From Clostridia bacterium (GTDB lineage Bacteria; Bacillota_A; Clostridia; UBA1381), in contig JAFSSG010000031.1 in the NCBI GenBank assembly GCA_017451145.1, positions 1 through 25,536 of the forward strand: a DNA stretch of 25,536 bases. Direction: 5' to 3'. The notes under the pieces were generated by a model. It saw only the letters and a list, made by a program, of their open reading frames with translations, had not been told where the DNA came from and searched no databases. The translations under genes and the position numbers were made by a program. Below, piece after piece: positions 1 through 9,243 of this stretch (position 1 is the stretch's first letter; each line of letters begins with the position of its first letter).

Positions 1-1
1 A

Positions 2-1078
2 TATGCGGAAGGATACCCCACGCACAGATACTACGGTGGGTGTCAGTATGTCGATGTCGTTGAGGATATAGCAAGAGAAAGAGCAAAAAAGATTTTCGGA
101 GCGGAACACGCCAATGTTCAGCCGCATAGCGGTGCAAGTGCAAATCTTGCGGTATTCTTTGCCCTTTTAAAGCCGGGCGATACCGTTATGGGTATGAATT
201 TGGCACACGGCGGACACCTTTCTCACGGCTCACCCGTTAATATTTCGGGTAAATATTTTAAAATCGTGCCATATGGCGTTGATGAAAAAACGGGTAGAAT
301 TGACTACGATAAAATGCGTGAAATAGCGTTGGAATGTAAGCCAAAGCTCATTTTATCAGGAGCAAGTGCATACCCAAGAACAATCGAATTTGATAAAATC
401 AGGGCTATTTGTGATGAAGTCGGTGCGTATATGATGGTTGATATAGCACACATCGCAGGGCTTGTCGCAACGGGACTTCACCCAAATCCCGTGCCGATTG
501 CCGATGTTGTTACAACAACAACGCATAAAACCCTAAGAGGTCCAAGAGGCGGACTCATTCTCTGTAAAGAAAAATACGCAAAAGATATAGATAAGGCGAT
601 TTTCCCGGGCACACAAGGAGGACCGCTTATGCATATAATCGCCGCAAAGGCGGTAGCCTTTGGTGAGGCACTTTCGCCCGAATTTGCAGAGTATCAAAAG
701 CAGATAGTAAAAAATGCAAAAGAACTTGCAAATGCACTTATGGAAAAGGGAATACAGCTTGTTTCGGGAGGTACAGACAATCATCTTATGCTGTTAAATC
801 TCATCGGTACGGGAATAACAGGTAAGGAGCTCCAAAACCGTCTTGACGAGGTGCATATTACGGCAAACAAAAATACAATTCCTGATGATCCTGAAAGTCC
901 GTTTGTTACCAGCGGTTTGAGAGTAGGAACACCTGCAGTTACGACAAGAGGCTTTAAAGAGGCGGAAATGAGAATGATTGCAAATTGGATATATGATGTA
1001 ATCTTCGATTTTGAAAATTCAAAGGAGCGAATCACAAAGGAAGTTATAGCTCTTTGCGAAAAATATCCGATATATTAA
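2..1078 (+). CDS. glyA: Serine hydroxymethyltransferase (5' end outside window)
   Basis: This PLP enzyme interconverts serine plus tetrahydrofolate with glycine plus 5,10-methylenetetrahydrofolate and is the main cytosolic source of one-carbon units. The reading frame is open from base 2, so the gene begins upstream of the window. The visible part starts at the conserved YAEGYP...RYYGG block near the N-terminus of the family, followed by QPHSGASAN, the HLSHG region and [10 protein letters not shown]. The PLP lysine lies in [14 protein letters not shown] (codon 527-529). The C-terminal part, with [14 protein letters not shown], is intact and ends at TAA 1076-1078. About 50-60 N-terminal residues are missing. 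The ATG at 188 is only an internal methionine. The gene converges on the arginine operon and shares a terminator hairpin with it. Confidence 0.97.
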   Translation, partial: YAEGYPTHRYYGGCQYVDVVEDIARERAKKIFGAEHANVQPHSGASANLAVFFALLKPGDTVMGMNLAHGGHLSHGSPVNISGKYFKIVPYGVDEKTGRIDYDKMREIALECKPKLILSGASAYPRTIEFDKIRAICDEVGAYMMVDIAHIAGLVATGLHPNPVPIADVVTTTTHKTLRGPRGGLILCKEKYAKDIDKAIFPGTQGGPLMHIIAAKAVAFGEALSPEFAEYQKQIVKNAKELANALMEKGIQLVSGGTDNHLMLLNLIGTGITGKELQNRLDEVHITANKNTIPDDPESPFVTSGLRVGTPAVTTRGFKEAEMRMIANWIYDVIFDFENSKERITKEVIALCEKYPIY

Positions 1079-1108
1079 AAAAATAGTGGCTATGCCACTA
1101 TTTTTTTA
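1079..1108. terminator. Bidirectional intrinsic terminator between glyA and carB/dapF
   Basis: A 12-bp perfect stem (1079-1090 with 1094-1105) encloses a 3-base TAT loop. The core is AATAGTGGC/GCCACTATT. A-rich and T-rich arms give a U-run in transcripts from either direction. It begins right after the glyA stop and touches the stop of the convergent operon, so it should end both. Confidence 0.9.
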
Positions 1109-4100
1109 ATATTCAAATTCGCCTTCAAAAACCGAAACGGTATTTCCCGTAAGAGTTATCGTGTCTTCGGTATAATTTACAGTAAGGTCGCCACCTGCAA
1201 GTTTTACGGTGATGTCTTTACCTATGTCGCAAAGCCCGATTTTACAAGCTGCGGCGACCGCCGCACATGCCCCCGTTCCACAAGCCAGAGTCTCGCCGTT
1301 TCCACGCTCCCACACACGCATTCTGAGGAGATTTTTATTTATTACCCGCACAAATTCCGTGTTTATTCTTTCGGGGAATAGGCTTGAATACTCAAATTTC
1401 GGACCGATTTTCGCAAGATTAAGGCTGTCGATTTCGTCGCAAAATACGACGCAATGCGGATTTCCTACCGAAAGTGCGGTTATATTATAGCTTTTTTTGT
1501 CTATTTTAACAGGCATATTTATTACTTCTTTTGCTTCCGTCTTAACGGGCACATCTTTGGCGTTAAAATTGCCACGCCCCATATCGACCGATACGGAAGA
1601 CACCTTGCCGTCACGTATGTATAGCTTTAAATTATGTACTCCGCTCACCGTTTCTATTGACATATTCTCTTTTTTTACATATCCCTTGTCATACAGATAT
1701 TTTGACAGACAGCGGATATTGTTTCCTGCCATTTTTCCCTCACTTCCGTCTTTGTTGAAGGAACGCATTTTTGCGTCGCAGGTGTCGGAATTTTCAATCA
1801 AAACGATACCGTCACCGCCTATACCGTAATGAGTGGCACAAAGACTGACGCAAAGCGATTCGGGACAGGTGATTTTGCCTTCGAAATTCTCAACAAAAAT
1901 GTAATCGTTACCGCAGGAATGCATTTTTGAAAAATGTATTTTCTGCTTGAATTTTCGCATATTGTTGATATCAACAAGCTCGGTATTTTGAGCGTTAAAA
2001 CGGCTTTCGATTATGTCTGCAAGCGCGTTTGCGGTATCAAGCGAGGTAAGACAAGGTATTTTCAAAAGCATTGCCTTTTGATGCAAAAGGGTGTAATCGC
2101 CGACAGTTTCGTCTAAAACCGCACCCGTGTAGATAATATAGCTTATCTTTCCGCTTGTCATAAGCTCTGAAATTTCACCGCTTTCAGTTGCGTTTGCAAC
2201 CTTGTGCACGGGAACGGACAGCTTTTCTATTGCGGCAGCTGTGCCTTTTGTTGCGTAGATGTCTATCCCTAAATCAAAGAACTTTTTCGCAAGTGAGATT
2301 ACTTCCTGATAATCATTTTCCTCAACGCTTATCAAAACGCCTGATGACTTTTGGTCATAGGGGGAAGGTACAGATAACCCTGCCGATGTAAGTCCTTTAA
2401 AAAGTGCTTCAGCGGTGCTTTTTCCTATTCCCAAAACTTCGCCTGTCGATTTCATTTCAGGACCTAAAATCGAATTTGCATCACTCAGCTTCTCAAAGGA
2501 GAAAACAGGCACTTTAACGGCATAGTAAGGAGGCGACGGATATAGCCCACTGCCATAACCCAAATCCTTTAACGATTTTCCAAGCATAACCTCGGACGCC
2601 AAATCTACCATAGGCACATTTGTAACCTTGCTTATGTATGGCACGGTACGGGATGCACGGGGATTTACCTCTATTACATACAGCTCATTTTCATAAATCA
2701 AATACTGTATATTCACAAGCCCACGTGTGCCGAGAGCTAAGGCAAGTTTTTCCGATACAGAGCAAATCTTTTCCAAAAACTTGTCGCTCAGATTGTATGG
2801 GGGATAAACGGCGATAGAATCACCGCTGTGTATTCCGGCACGTTCAATATGCTCCATAATACCGGGTATTAAAACGTCTTTCCCGTCGGAAATGACGTCA
2901 ACTTCAAGCTCAGTTCCCGACATATATTTGTCGATTAAAACGGGATTATCAATGCCTCCTGCAAGAATTTTTGACATATATGAAATAACGCTTTCTTTTG
3001 TCCTTGCAATCGTCATATTCTGACCGCCTATAACATACGACGGACGCAAAAGCACAGGATAGCCGAGCGTTTCGGCGGCAGATAATGCCTCTTCCGTCGT
3101 TCTCACGCCAAATCCCTTTGGACGCCTTATGTTAAAACTCTCCAAAAGTGCATCAAATCGGCTTCTGTCTTCGGCAATATCGATGCTTTCGGCAGAAGTA
3201 CCTAAGATTTTTATGCCGTTTTCACTCAAAAATTGAGTGAGCTTTATTGCAGTCTGTCCGCCAAAAGCTACAACAACGCCAATCGGTTTTTCGACCTTTA
3301 TGACGTTCATAACATCTTCGGGCGTCAAAGGCTCAAAATAGAGCCTATCGGCAGTGTCATAATCTGTAGAAACTGTTTCGGGGTTGTTGTTCACGATAAC
3401 AACATCATAGCCGAGCTTTCGCAGTGTCCATACACAGTGAACAGAGCTGTAATCAAACTCAATCCCCTGACCTATGCGTATAGGTCCTGAGCCTAAAACC
3501 ATAATTACATCTTTTCCGCTCCGTTTAAAACTCCGTGCCTCACATTCACCCTTTGCTACAGAGTAAAAATACGGCGTTTCCGCTGCGAATTCCGCACCGC
3601 AGGTATCAACCATTTTGTAGGAAAATTCGCTTTTATAGGGGACTTTTGTGCCTGTTATTTCAGCAATCCCCTTATCCGTGTATCCTAAACTTTTCGCTTT
3701 TGCATAGCTTTCTTCGTTAAGCCCATCGGCGATTAAAGCTTTTTCAAAATCGGCAAGATTTTTGAGCTTATATAAAAACCAACGGTCAATTTTTGTTATC
3801 TTGTGTATTTCATCTACCGAAACACCGTCTTTGATTGCCTCAAAAACGGTAAAAATCCGCCTGTCGTCTTGGATTTTGAGCCTTTCCAAAACGGATTTAT
3901 CCGAAATAGGAGACGCGTTTAAAGTTTCCTGCGAAATTTCAGCACCTCTTACGGCTTTCATCAGGGCAGATTCAAAGTTTTGTGCAATCGCCATAACCTC
4001 GCCTGTCGCTTTCATCTGCGTTCCTAAAACCCTGCTCGAATTTGCAAACTTATCAAAAGGCCATTTCGGGAACTTTACGACAACGTAGTCGAGCGAAGGC

Positions 4101-5140
4101 TCAAAACAGGCACATGTTTTGCCTGTTATGTCATTTTTTATTTCGTCAAGCGTGTAGCCCAAGGCGATTTTTGTGGTAATTTTTGCGATAGGGTAGCCTG
4201 TGGCTTTTGACGCAAGAGCTGACGAACGCGAAACACGTGGATTTACCTCAATTACAGCATATTCAAAGCTGTCTGGATTAAGTGCAAACTGACAGTTGCA
4301 GCCGCCGACTATGCCTACAGCGGAAATTATATCAAGCGACGCACTTCGCAGCATCTGAAATTCCTTGTCCGAAAGCGTCAATGTCGGGGCAACAACTATT
4401 GAATCGCCTGTGTGGATGCCTACGGGGTCGAAGTTTTCCATAGAACATACCGCAATCACGTTTCCGAGTGCGTCACGCATTGTTTCGAATTCAATTTCCT
4501 TCCAACCCGAGATACAGCGTTCTATAAGCACCTGATGTATGGGCGACAAATCAAGCCCGTTACCTGCAATTTCCGATAATTCGGAAGGATTGTTAGCAAT
4601 ACCGCCACCTGCACCGCCTAACGTGTAAGCGGGGCGGACGATTACGGGATAGCCGATTTTTTCTGCAATAGATATTGCAGAATCGACCGTTTCAGCAATA
4701 TCTGAAGGTACAATCGGCTGACCGATTTCACGCATCAGGTCGGCAAATTTTTCTCTGTCCTCTGCCTTTTCTATTGCGGAAATGTCCGAACCTAATAGCT
4801 TAACGCCGTATTTTTCAAGTGTCTTATCGCGGTATAATTGCATGGCTATTGTAAGCCCTGTTTGACCGCCAAGACATGCCAAAAGCCCGTCGGGGCGTTC
4901 TTTTTCAATAATCCTGCGTACAGTTTCTGAAGTCAAAGGCTCTAAGTAGATTTCGTCTGCCAAATGCTTGTCGGTCATAATAGTTGCGGGGTTGGAGTTA
5001 ACCAAAACGACATTTATGCCCTCTTCCTTTAATACGCGACAAGCCTGTGCTCCTGCATAGTCAAATTCTGCTGCCTGACCGATAACAATAGGGCCGGAGC
5101 CGATTACGAGGACTTTTTTTATTGAATTATTCTTAGGCAT
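1106..5140 (-). CDS. carB-dapF: Carbamoyl-phosphate synthase large chain fused to a diaminopimelate epimerase-like domain
   Basis: This is one 1344-residue frame. Residues 1-1060 are a full CarB. The carboxyphosphate half opens with VLVIGSGPIVIGQAAEFDYAG, the second ATP-grasp half carries VLGSGPIRIGQGIEFDYSS, and the MGS-like allosteric domain ends with RFNAQNTELVDINNM. CarB makes carbamoyl phosphate from bicarbonate, ATP and ammonia channelled from CarA. Residues 1061-1344 match DapF (L,L- to meso-diaminopimelate) over its whole length: KMHSCGND, GIGGDGIVL, FNKDGSEG, GNPHC, WERGNGE and ACGTGAC. The second catalytic cysteine is present (Cys1287), but the position of the first, in MCGNG, reads KMAGNN, with Ala1138. 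Met1061 (1958-1960) would be a natural DapF start, but no Shine-Dalgarno precedes it and there is no stop between domains. The start is ATG 5138-5140 after GGAGGA, overlapping the carA end by 8 bases. CarB activity is near certain; activity of the second module is doubtful. Confidence 0.95.
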   Translation of the reverse strand: MPKNNSIKKVLVIGSGPIVIGQAAEFDYAGAQACRVLKEEGINVVLVNSNPATIMTDKHLADEIYLEPLTSETVRRIIEKERPDGLLACLGGQTGLTIAMQLYRDKTLEKYGVKLLGSDISAIEKAEDREKFADLMREIGQPIVPSDIAETVDSAISIAEKIGYPVIVRPAYTLGGAGGGIANNPSELSEIAGNGLDLSPIHQVLIERCISGWKEIEFETMRDALGNVIAVCSMENFDPVGIHTGDSIVVAPTLTLSDKEFQMLRSASLDIISAVGIVGGCNCQFALNPDSFEYAVIEVNPRVSRSSALASKATGYPIAKITTKIALGYTLDEIKNDITGKTCACFEPSLDYVVVKFPKWPFDKFANSSRVLGTQMKATGEVMAIAQNFESALMKAVRGAEISQETLNASPISDKSVLERLKIQDDRRIFTVFEAIKDGVSVDEIHKITKIDRWFLYKLKNLADFEKALIADGLNEESYAKAKSLGYTDKGIAEITGTKVPYKSEFSYKMVDTCGAEFAAETPYFYSVAKGECEARSFKRSGKDVIMVLGSGPIRIGQGIEFDYSSVHCVWTLRKLGYDVVIVNNNPETVSTDYDTADRLYFEPLTPEDVMNVIKVEKPIGVVVAFGGQTAIKLTQFLSENGIKILGTSAESIDIAEDRSRFDALLESFNIRRPKGFGVRTTEEALSAAETLGYPVLLRPSYVIGGQNMTIARTKESVISYMSKILAGGIDNPVLIDKYMSGTELEVDVISDGKDVLIPGIMEHIERAGIHSGDSIAVYPPYNLSDKFLEKICSVSEKLALALGTRGLVNIQYLIYENELYVIEVNPRASRTVPYISKVTNVPMVDLASEVMLGKSLKDLGYGSGLYPSPPYYAVKVPVFSFEKLSDANSILGPEMKSTGEVLGIGKSTAEALFKGLTSAGLSVPSPYDQKSSGVLISVEENDYQEVISLAKKFFDLGIDIYATKGTAAAIEKLSVPVHKVANATESGEISELMTSGKISYIIYTGAVLDETVGDYTLLHQKAMLLKIPCLTSLDTANALADIIESRFNAQNTELVDINNMRKFKQKIHFSKMHSCGNDYIFVENFEGKITCPESLCVSLCATHYGIGGDGIVLIENSDTCDAKMRSFNKDGSEGKMAGNNIRCLSKYLYDKGYVKKENMSIETVSGVHNLKLYIRDGKVSSVSVDMGRGNFNAKDVPVKTEAKEVINMPVKIDKKSYNITALSVGNPHCVVFCDEIDSLNLAKIGPKFEYSSLFPERINTEFVRVINKNLLRMRVWERGNGETLACGTGACAAVAAACKIGLCDIGKDITVKLAGGDLTVNYTEDTITLTGNTVSVFEGEFEY

Positions 5141-6203
5141 TTTTTTGTCCTCCCATCATGCTTATAAAGTTATCAAACAGAAAATCGGTATCGTGAGGAC
5201 CGGCACAAGCTTCGGGGTGGAACTGTACGGTAAAGCAATTTTTGTCGGGGTATAAAAGCCCTTCGCAACTGCCGTCATTGGCGTTTACGTAGCTTAAAAC
5301 AGCCTTGCCTGAAACGCTTTCCGATACAACCGCATATCCGTGATTTTGAGTCGTTATATATGTTCTACCGCCGATTAAATCTTTAACGGGCTGGTTTGCT
5401 CCACGGTGACCGTACTTTAACTTTACGGTTTTTCCGCCCATTGCCAAAGCTGTCAGCTGATGTCCTAAGCATATGCCAAAAACGGGAACTTTTCCTATGA
5501 TTTTTTGTATTTGTTCGATTTCGTATTTGTTATCTTCGGGATTTCCCGGCCCGTTTGAAAGCATAATCCCGTCGGGATTAAGTGCAAGTATTTCCTCCGC
5601 ACTTGTAGAGTTGGGAAGGACAGTAACACAACAGCCACGTTTAGTAAGGCTTCTTATGATATTGCCTTTTGCACCGTAGTCGATAAGGCAAACAGAAAAC
5701 CTTTTCTTGCCATCAGCATTATATTTTATAGGCCTATCACAGCTGACAGCCGAAACAGCGTTCGTAATCGTAAAGTTTTCAAGCTCAGAAAAGTTTTTCG
5801 GAAGCTCATGGTAAATTGCGGCGGTGGTTACGCCCTCTTCACGCAAAATTCTTGTAAGTTCGCGGGTATCGACACCATAAATAGCGGGAATACCGTTATC
5901 CTTTAAGAATTTGCCAAGCTCATATTCGCTTCGGAAATTTGAGGGATGTACGCAGTATTCACGTACAACATAGCCGGAGAGTGCAGGTTTTCCCTCGAAA
6001 TCTTCGGGAATTACCCCGTAATTGCCGATAAGGGGAAAGGTTTGTATAACGATTTGCCCTTTATAGCTTGGGTCGGTGAGAGTTTCGAGGTATCCTACCA
6101 TTGATGTCGTAAAAACGAGTTCGCCGATTGTGTCATTGTCAGCACCGAAAGAAATGCCCTCAAATATTTTGCCGTTTTTTAGTACCAAATACGCTTTTTT
6201 CAT
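5133..6203 (-). CDS. carA: Carbamoyl-phosphate synthase small chain (glutaminase)
   Basis: CarA hydrolyses glutamine and passes ammonia to CarB. The protein is 356 residues, normal for the family. The N-terminal CPSase small-chain domain (MVGYLETLTDPSYKGQI) is followed by a class I glutamine amidotransferase domain with LSNGPGNPED, the nucleophile Cys245 in FGICLGHQ, and the partners His329 and Glu331 in QFHPEA. I chose ATG 6201-6203 because GGGAG sits a few bases upstream. A longer frame from 6236 would overlap argF and has no ribosome site of its own. The gene lies 16 bases after argF and overlaps carB by 8 bases, which suggests translational coupling of the two subunits. Its place behind argF points to carbamoyl phosphate made chiefly for arginine, though pyrimidine synthesis may share it. 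Confidence 0.97.
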   Translation of the reverse strand: MKKAYLVLKNGKIFEGISFGADNDTIGELVFTTSMVGYLETLTDPSYKGQIVIQTFPLIGNYGVIPEDFEGKPALSGYVVREYCVHPSNFRSEYELGKFLKDNGIPAIYGVDTRELTRILREEGVTTAAIYHELPKNFSELENFTITNAVSAVSCDRPIKYNADGKKRFSVCLIDYGAKGNIIRSLTKRGCCVTVLPNSTSAEEILALNPDGIMLSNGPGNPEDNKYEIEQIQKIIGKVPVFGICLGHQLTALAMGGKTVKLKYGHRGANQPVKDLIGGRTYITTQNHGYAVVSESVSGKAVLSYVNANDGSCEGLLYPDKNCFTVQFHPEACAGPHDTDFLFDNFISMMGGQKNA

Positions 6204-6219
6204 AATATCTCCCAAAAGT

Positions 6220-7203
6220 TTATAGTGTAGCCGCAATTACGGCTTTTATCGTGTGCATACGGTTTTCCGCCTCATCAAAAACGATTGAATTTTCGCTTTC
6301 GAAAACCCTATCGGTGACTTCCATACAGTCAAGACCGAATTTTTTATAAATTTCCTTTCCTGTTTTGGTATCCAAATCATGAAAGGACGGAAGACAATGC
6401 ATAAATTTGCAGTTTTCCCCGGCGATACTCATTAAATCAGAGGTTACGCGATAGGGAAGGAGGTCGCTGATTCTTTCCTGCCAAACGCTTTCAGGTTCGC
6501 CCATGGATACCCAAACGTCAGTATATATAACATCAGCATTTTTTACTGCTTCTTTCGGATTTTCTATAAATTCCAGAATTGCACCGCTTGTTTTTGCTAT
6601 TTTTTTGCATTCTTCAATCAGATTTTTGCTTGGAAAATACTTTTTCGGTGAACAGGCAACAAAATGCATACCCATTTTTGCACAGCCAACCATAAGTGAA
6701 TTTCCCATATTATAACGGGCATCGCCCATATATACGAGCTTTTTGCCGGAAAGTGTGCCAAAATGCTCTTTGATAGTCAAAAAATCGGCAAGAATCTGCG
6801 TCGGGTGAAACTCGTTGGTAAGACCGTTCCATACGGGAACACCTGATTTTTCCGCAAGTTCCTCCACGATTTCCTGTCCGAAACCTCTATACTCAATTCC
6901 GTCAAACATACGCCCTAAAACACGGGCAGTATCTGCTATCGACTCCTTTTTCCCAATCTGTGAAGCGTCAGGGGATAGGTAAACGGGATGAATACCCAGG
7001 TCAGATGCCGCAACTTCAAAGGCACAGCGGGTTCTTGTGCTCGTCTTTTCAAAAATCAAGGCGATATTTTTGCCCTCGCAAAGCCTGTGCGGTATGCCTG
7101 ACTTTTTCTTTTCCTTTAACGATGCGGAAAGGTCTAAAAGATATTCTATTTCCTCTTTTGAAAAATCTAAAAGCTTTAAAAAGCTTCTTCCTTTAAGATT
7201 CAT
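6220..7203 (-). CDS. argF: Ornithine carbamoyltransferase
   Basis: It transfers the carbamoyl group to ornithine to give citrulline in the cytosol. The 327-residue protein has the family signatures: the carbamoyl-phosphate loop STRTR at 55-59, HPTQ at 133-136, and HCLPSFHD from 269 with the catalytic cysteine. The ATG at 7201-7203 is one base after the argD stop, and its AGGAG lies inside the end of argD. Setting in a biosynthetic operon upstream of carAB supports an anabolic enzyme rather than the catabolic ArcB. Confidence 0.97.
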   Translation of the reverse strand: MNLKGRSFLKLLDFSKEEIEYLLDLSASLKEKKKSGIPHRLCEGKNIALIFEKTSTRTRCAFEVAASDLGIHPVYLSPDASQIGKKESIADTARVLGRMFDGIEYRGFGQEIVEELAEKSGVPVWNGLTNEFHPTQILADFLTIKEHFGTLSGKKLVYMGDARYNMGNSLMVGCAKMGMHFVACSPKKYFPSKNLIEECKKIAKTSGAILEFIENPKEAVKNADVIYTDVWVSMGEPESVWQERISDLLPYRVTSDLMSIAGENCKFMHCLPSFHDLDTKTGKEIYKKFGLDCMEVTDRVFESENSIVFDEAENRMHTIKAVIAATL

Positions 7204-7204
7204 T

Positions 7205-8374
7205 TTAATTCTCCTTTTCGCAGATTTTTGCGATTATTCCGGCGGCTTTTTCCAAAAGCTCAAGGTCAATGTTAAGGGGTGGCAGAAGCCGTACCTTGTC
7301 CTTTGCTAAGAGCAAGAGAAGACCTTCTTCCATAGCCTCAGAAACAACCTCTTTTGCAGGGCGTACCGTTTCAAGACCTATCATAAGCCCCATTCCGCTC
7401 ACCGATTTAATGCCCTTGCAGTTTGAGAAAAAGTCAAAAAGGAACTCGCTCTTTTTTGTAAGTTCCATCAAAAAATCGTCTGTAATTCGCTCTAAAACGC
7501 TGATTGCCGCACTGCAACAAACGGGATTTGCACCAAATGTCGAGCCGTGGTCGCCAAAAGCAAAAATATTTTCGACCTTTTCGCCCAAAAGCGTCGCACC
7601 TATCGGCAGACCTCCGCCCAAGCCTTTTGCGGTAGAAACAATATCGGGAGTTATGCCGTAATTCATATATGCGTAAAGCTTTCCCGTTCTGCCGTTGCCT
7701 GTCTGAACCTCGTCAATGATTAAAAGTACATCATTTTCTTCTGTTATTTTGCGTACTTCTTTTAGATATTTTTCGGAAAGCGGAATAACACCGCCTTCGC
7801 CCTGTATGCATTCTGCCATAACAGCGGCAGGTTTTTGCGTTTTTATAGCATTTTCAAGCCCTGAAATATCCTCGGCGGTAACGCTTACAAATCCGGGGGT
7901 TAACGGGTTATAAAGCTCGTGAAATTTGTCCTGACCTGTTGCCGCAAGAGTTGTAAGCGTACGCCCGTGAAAGCTGTTTTTCAAGGTGATTATCGTGTAA
8001 TAATCATCGCCCTTTTTCTCCATAGCGTACTTTCTTGCCGCTTTTATGGCACATTCATTTGCCTCTGCACCCGAATTTGAGAAAAAGACTTTTTTCATAC
8101 CCGTTTTTTCGCAAAGGAGCTTTGCAAGTTTTACGGAAGGCTCGGTATAGTAAAGGTTAGAAGTGTGTTGCAGTTTTAAAATTTGATTTTGCACAGCGTC
8201 ACACCAGATTTTGTCGCTGTAGCCAAATGCATTTACACCGATTCCGCTACCTAAATCGATATATTCTTTCCCATTTTGGTCAGTAAGGATAGAGCCGTGT
8301 CCCGATTTTGCTTCAATCGGAAAACGGCTGTATGTATTAGCTATGTAGTTTTTATCAAGATTTTTTAAATTCAT
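7205..8374 (-). CDS. argD: Acetylornithine aminotransferase
   Basis: This PLP-dependent class III aminotransferase moves an amino group from glutamate to N-acetylglutamate-5-semialdehyde, giving N-acetylornithine. The protein is 389 residues. [11 protein letters not shown] lies near 97-107, [11 protein letters not shown] at 221-231, and the Schiff-base lysine is Lys250 in [13 protein letters not shown]. The start codon overlaps the argB stop in an ATGA arrangement. Homologues can also serve as succinyldiaminopimelate aminotransferase; the neighbours favour the arginine role. Confidence 0.96.
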   Translation of the reverse strand: MNLKNLDKNYIANTYSRFPIEAKSGHGSILTDQNGKEYIDLGSGIGVNAFGYSDKIWCDAVQNQILKLQHTSNLYYTEPSVKLAKLLCEKTGMKKVFFSNSGAEANECAIKAARKYAMEKKGDDYYTIITLKNSFHGRTLTTLAATGQDKFHELYNPLTPGFVSVTAEDISGLENAIKTQKPAAVMAECIQGEGGVIPLSEKYLKEVRKITEENDVLLIIDEVQTGNGRTGKLYAYMNYGITPDIVSTAKGLGGGLPIGATLLGEKVENIFAFGDHGSTFGANPVCCSAAISVLERITDDFLMELTKKSEFLFDFFSNCKGIKSVSGMGLMIGLETVRPAKEVVSEAMEEGLLLLLAKDKVRLLPPLNIDLELLEKAAGIIAKICEKEN

Positions 8375-9234
8375 TTTTTGTCGCCCCTAATCCATGTTCC
8401 TGCACCCTCGTTTGTCAAAAGCTCCATAAGTATGGAGTGAGGAACACGCCCGTCCATTATAACAACGTTTTTAACGCCCTGCTCTATCGCCTCTATACAG
8501 CAATCTACCTTAGGGATCATACCTCCCGAGATAATGCCCTCAGCATATAACTCTCTTGCACCGGATACAGTAACTTCGGGAATCAAAGAGGAATCATCAT
8601 CCTTGTTCCGCAAAATGCCCGAAATATCGGTCATCATAATAAGCCTTTCAGCATTCAATGAACCTGCGATATAAGCTGCCGCTGTATCGCCGTTAATGTT
8701 ATAGGTGTTGCCCTTTTTATCACAGCCTATTGTGGATATTACAGGTATATATCCCTTTTCCAACAGGTCTAAAACAGGCTTTATATGTATTTTCGTGATT
8801 TCGCCGACAAAACCGAGCCGTTCGTCCTTTATCTCCGCTTCGATAAGCCGTCCGTCCATGCCGGAAAGTCCGATTGCTTTTCCACCCTTCATTTCGAGCA
8901 GATTTACAAGCGTTTTGTTTACTTTTCCTGCAAGAACCATCTGAACGATATCAACGGTTTCCTTGTCGGTAACCCTGAGTCCGTCAATAAATTCAGGCTT
9001 TTTGTTAAGTCTTGTCATAAGCTCACTTATTTCAGGACCGCCACCGTGAACCAAAACGACTTTTACGCCGATAAGCCATAAAAGGACAATATCCTCCATA
9101 ACTTGCTGTTTTAATTGCTCGTTTACCATAGCGTTACCGCCGTATTTTATTACTACGATTTTGCCGTTGTACTTTTTAATGTAGGGAAGTGCCTGAGTAA
9201 GAACCTCAGCCCTTTCAGCATTTGAAAATAGCAT
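8371..9234 (-). CDS. argB: N-acetylglutamate kinase
   Basis: It phosphorylates N-acetylglutamate with ATP, the second step of ornithine synthesis. The 287-residue amino acid kinase fold shows VIKYGGNAM near the N-terminus, LVHGGGPEI, NGDTAAAYIA and the C-terminal GGMIPKV block. About 25 residues precede the kinase core (MLFSNAERAEVLTQALPYIKKY). This resembles the N-terminal helix of arginine-sensitive kinases, so feedback inhibition by arginine is likely; that is inference from family knowledge. ATG 9232-9234 follows AGGAGG, which overlaps the argJ stop region. Confidence 0.97.
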   Translation of the reverse strand: MLFSNAERAEVLTQALPYIKKYNGKIVVIKYGGNAMVNEQLKQQVMEDIVLLWLIGVKVVLVHGGGPEISELMTRLNKKPEFIDGLRVTDKETVDIVQMVLAGKVNKTLVNLLEMKGGKAIGLSGMDGRLIEAEIKDERLGFVGEITKIHIKPVLDLLEKGYIPVISTIGCDKKGNTYNINGDTAAAYIAGSLNAERLIMMTDISGILRNKDDDSSLIPEVTVSGARELYAEGIISGGMIPKVDCCIEAIEQGVKNVVIMDGRVPHSILMELLTNEGAGTWIRGDKK

Positions 9235-9243
9235 AATTTCCTC

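Noticed and set aside
6204..6236. Upstream start for carA
   Set aside because: No ribosome site, overlap into argF, and the family N-terminus begins at the later ATG, which follows GGGAG.
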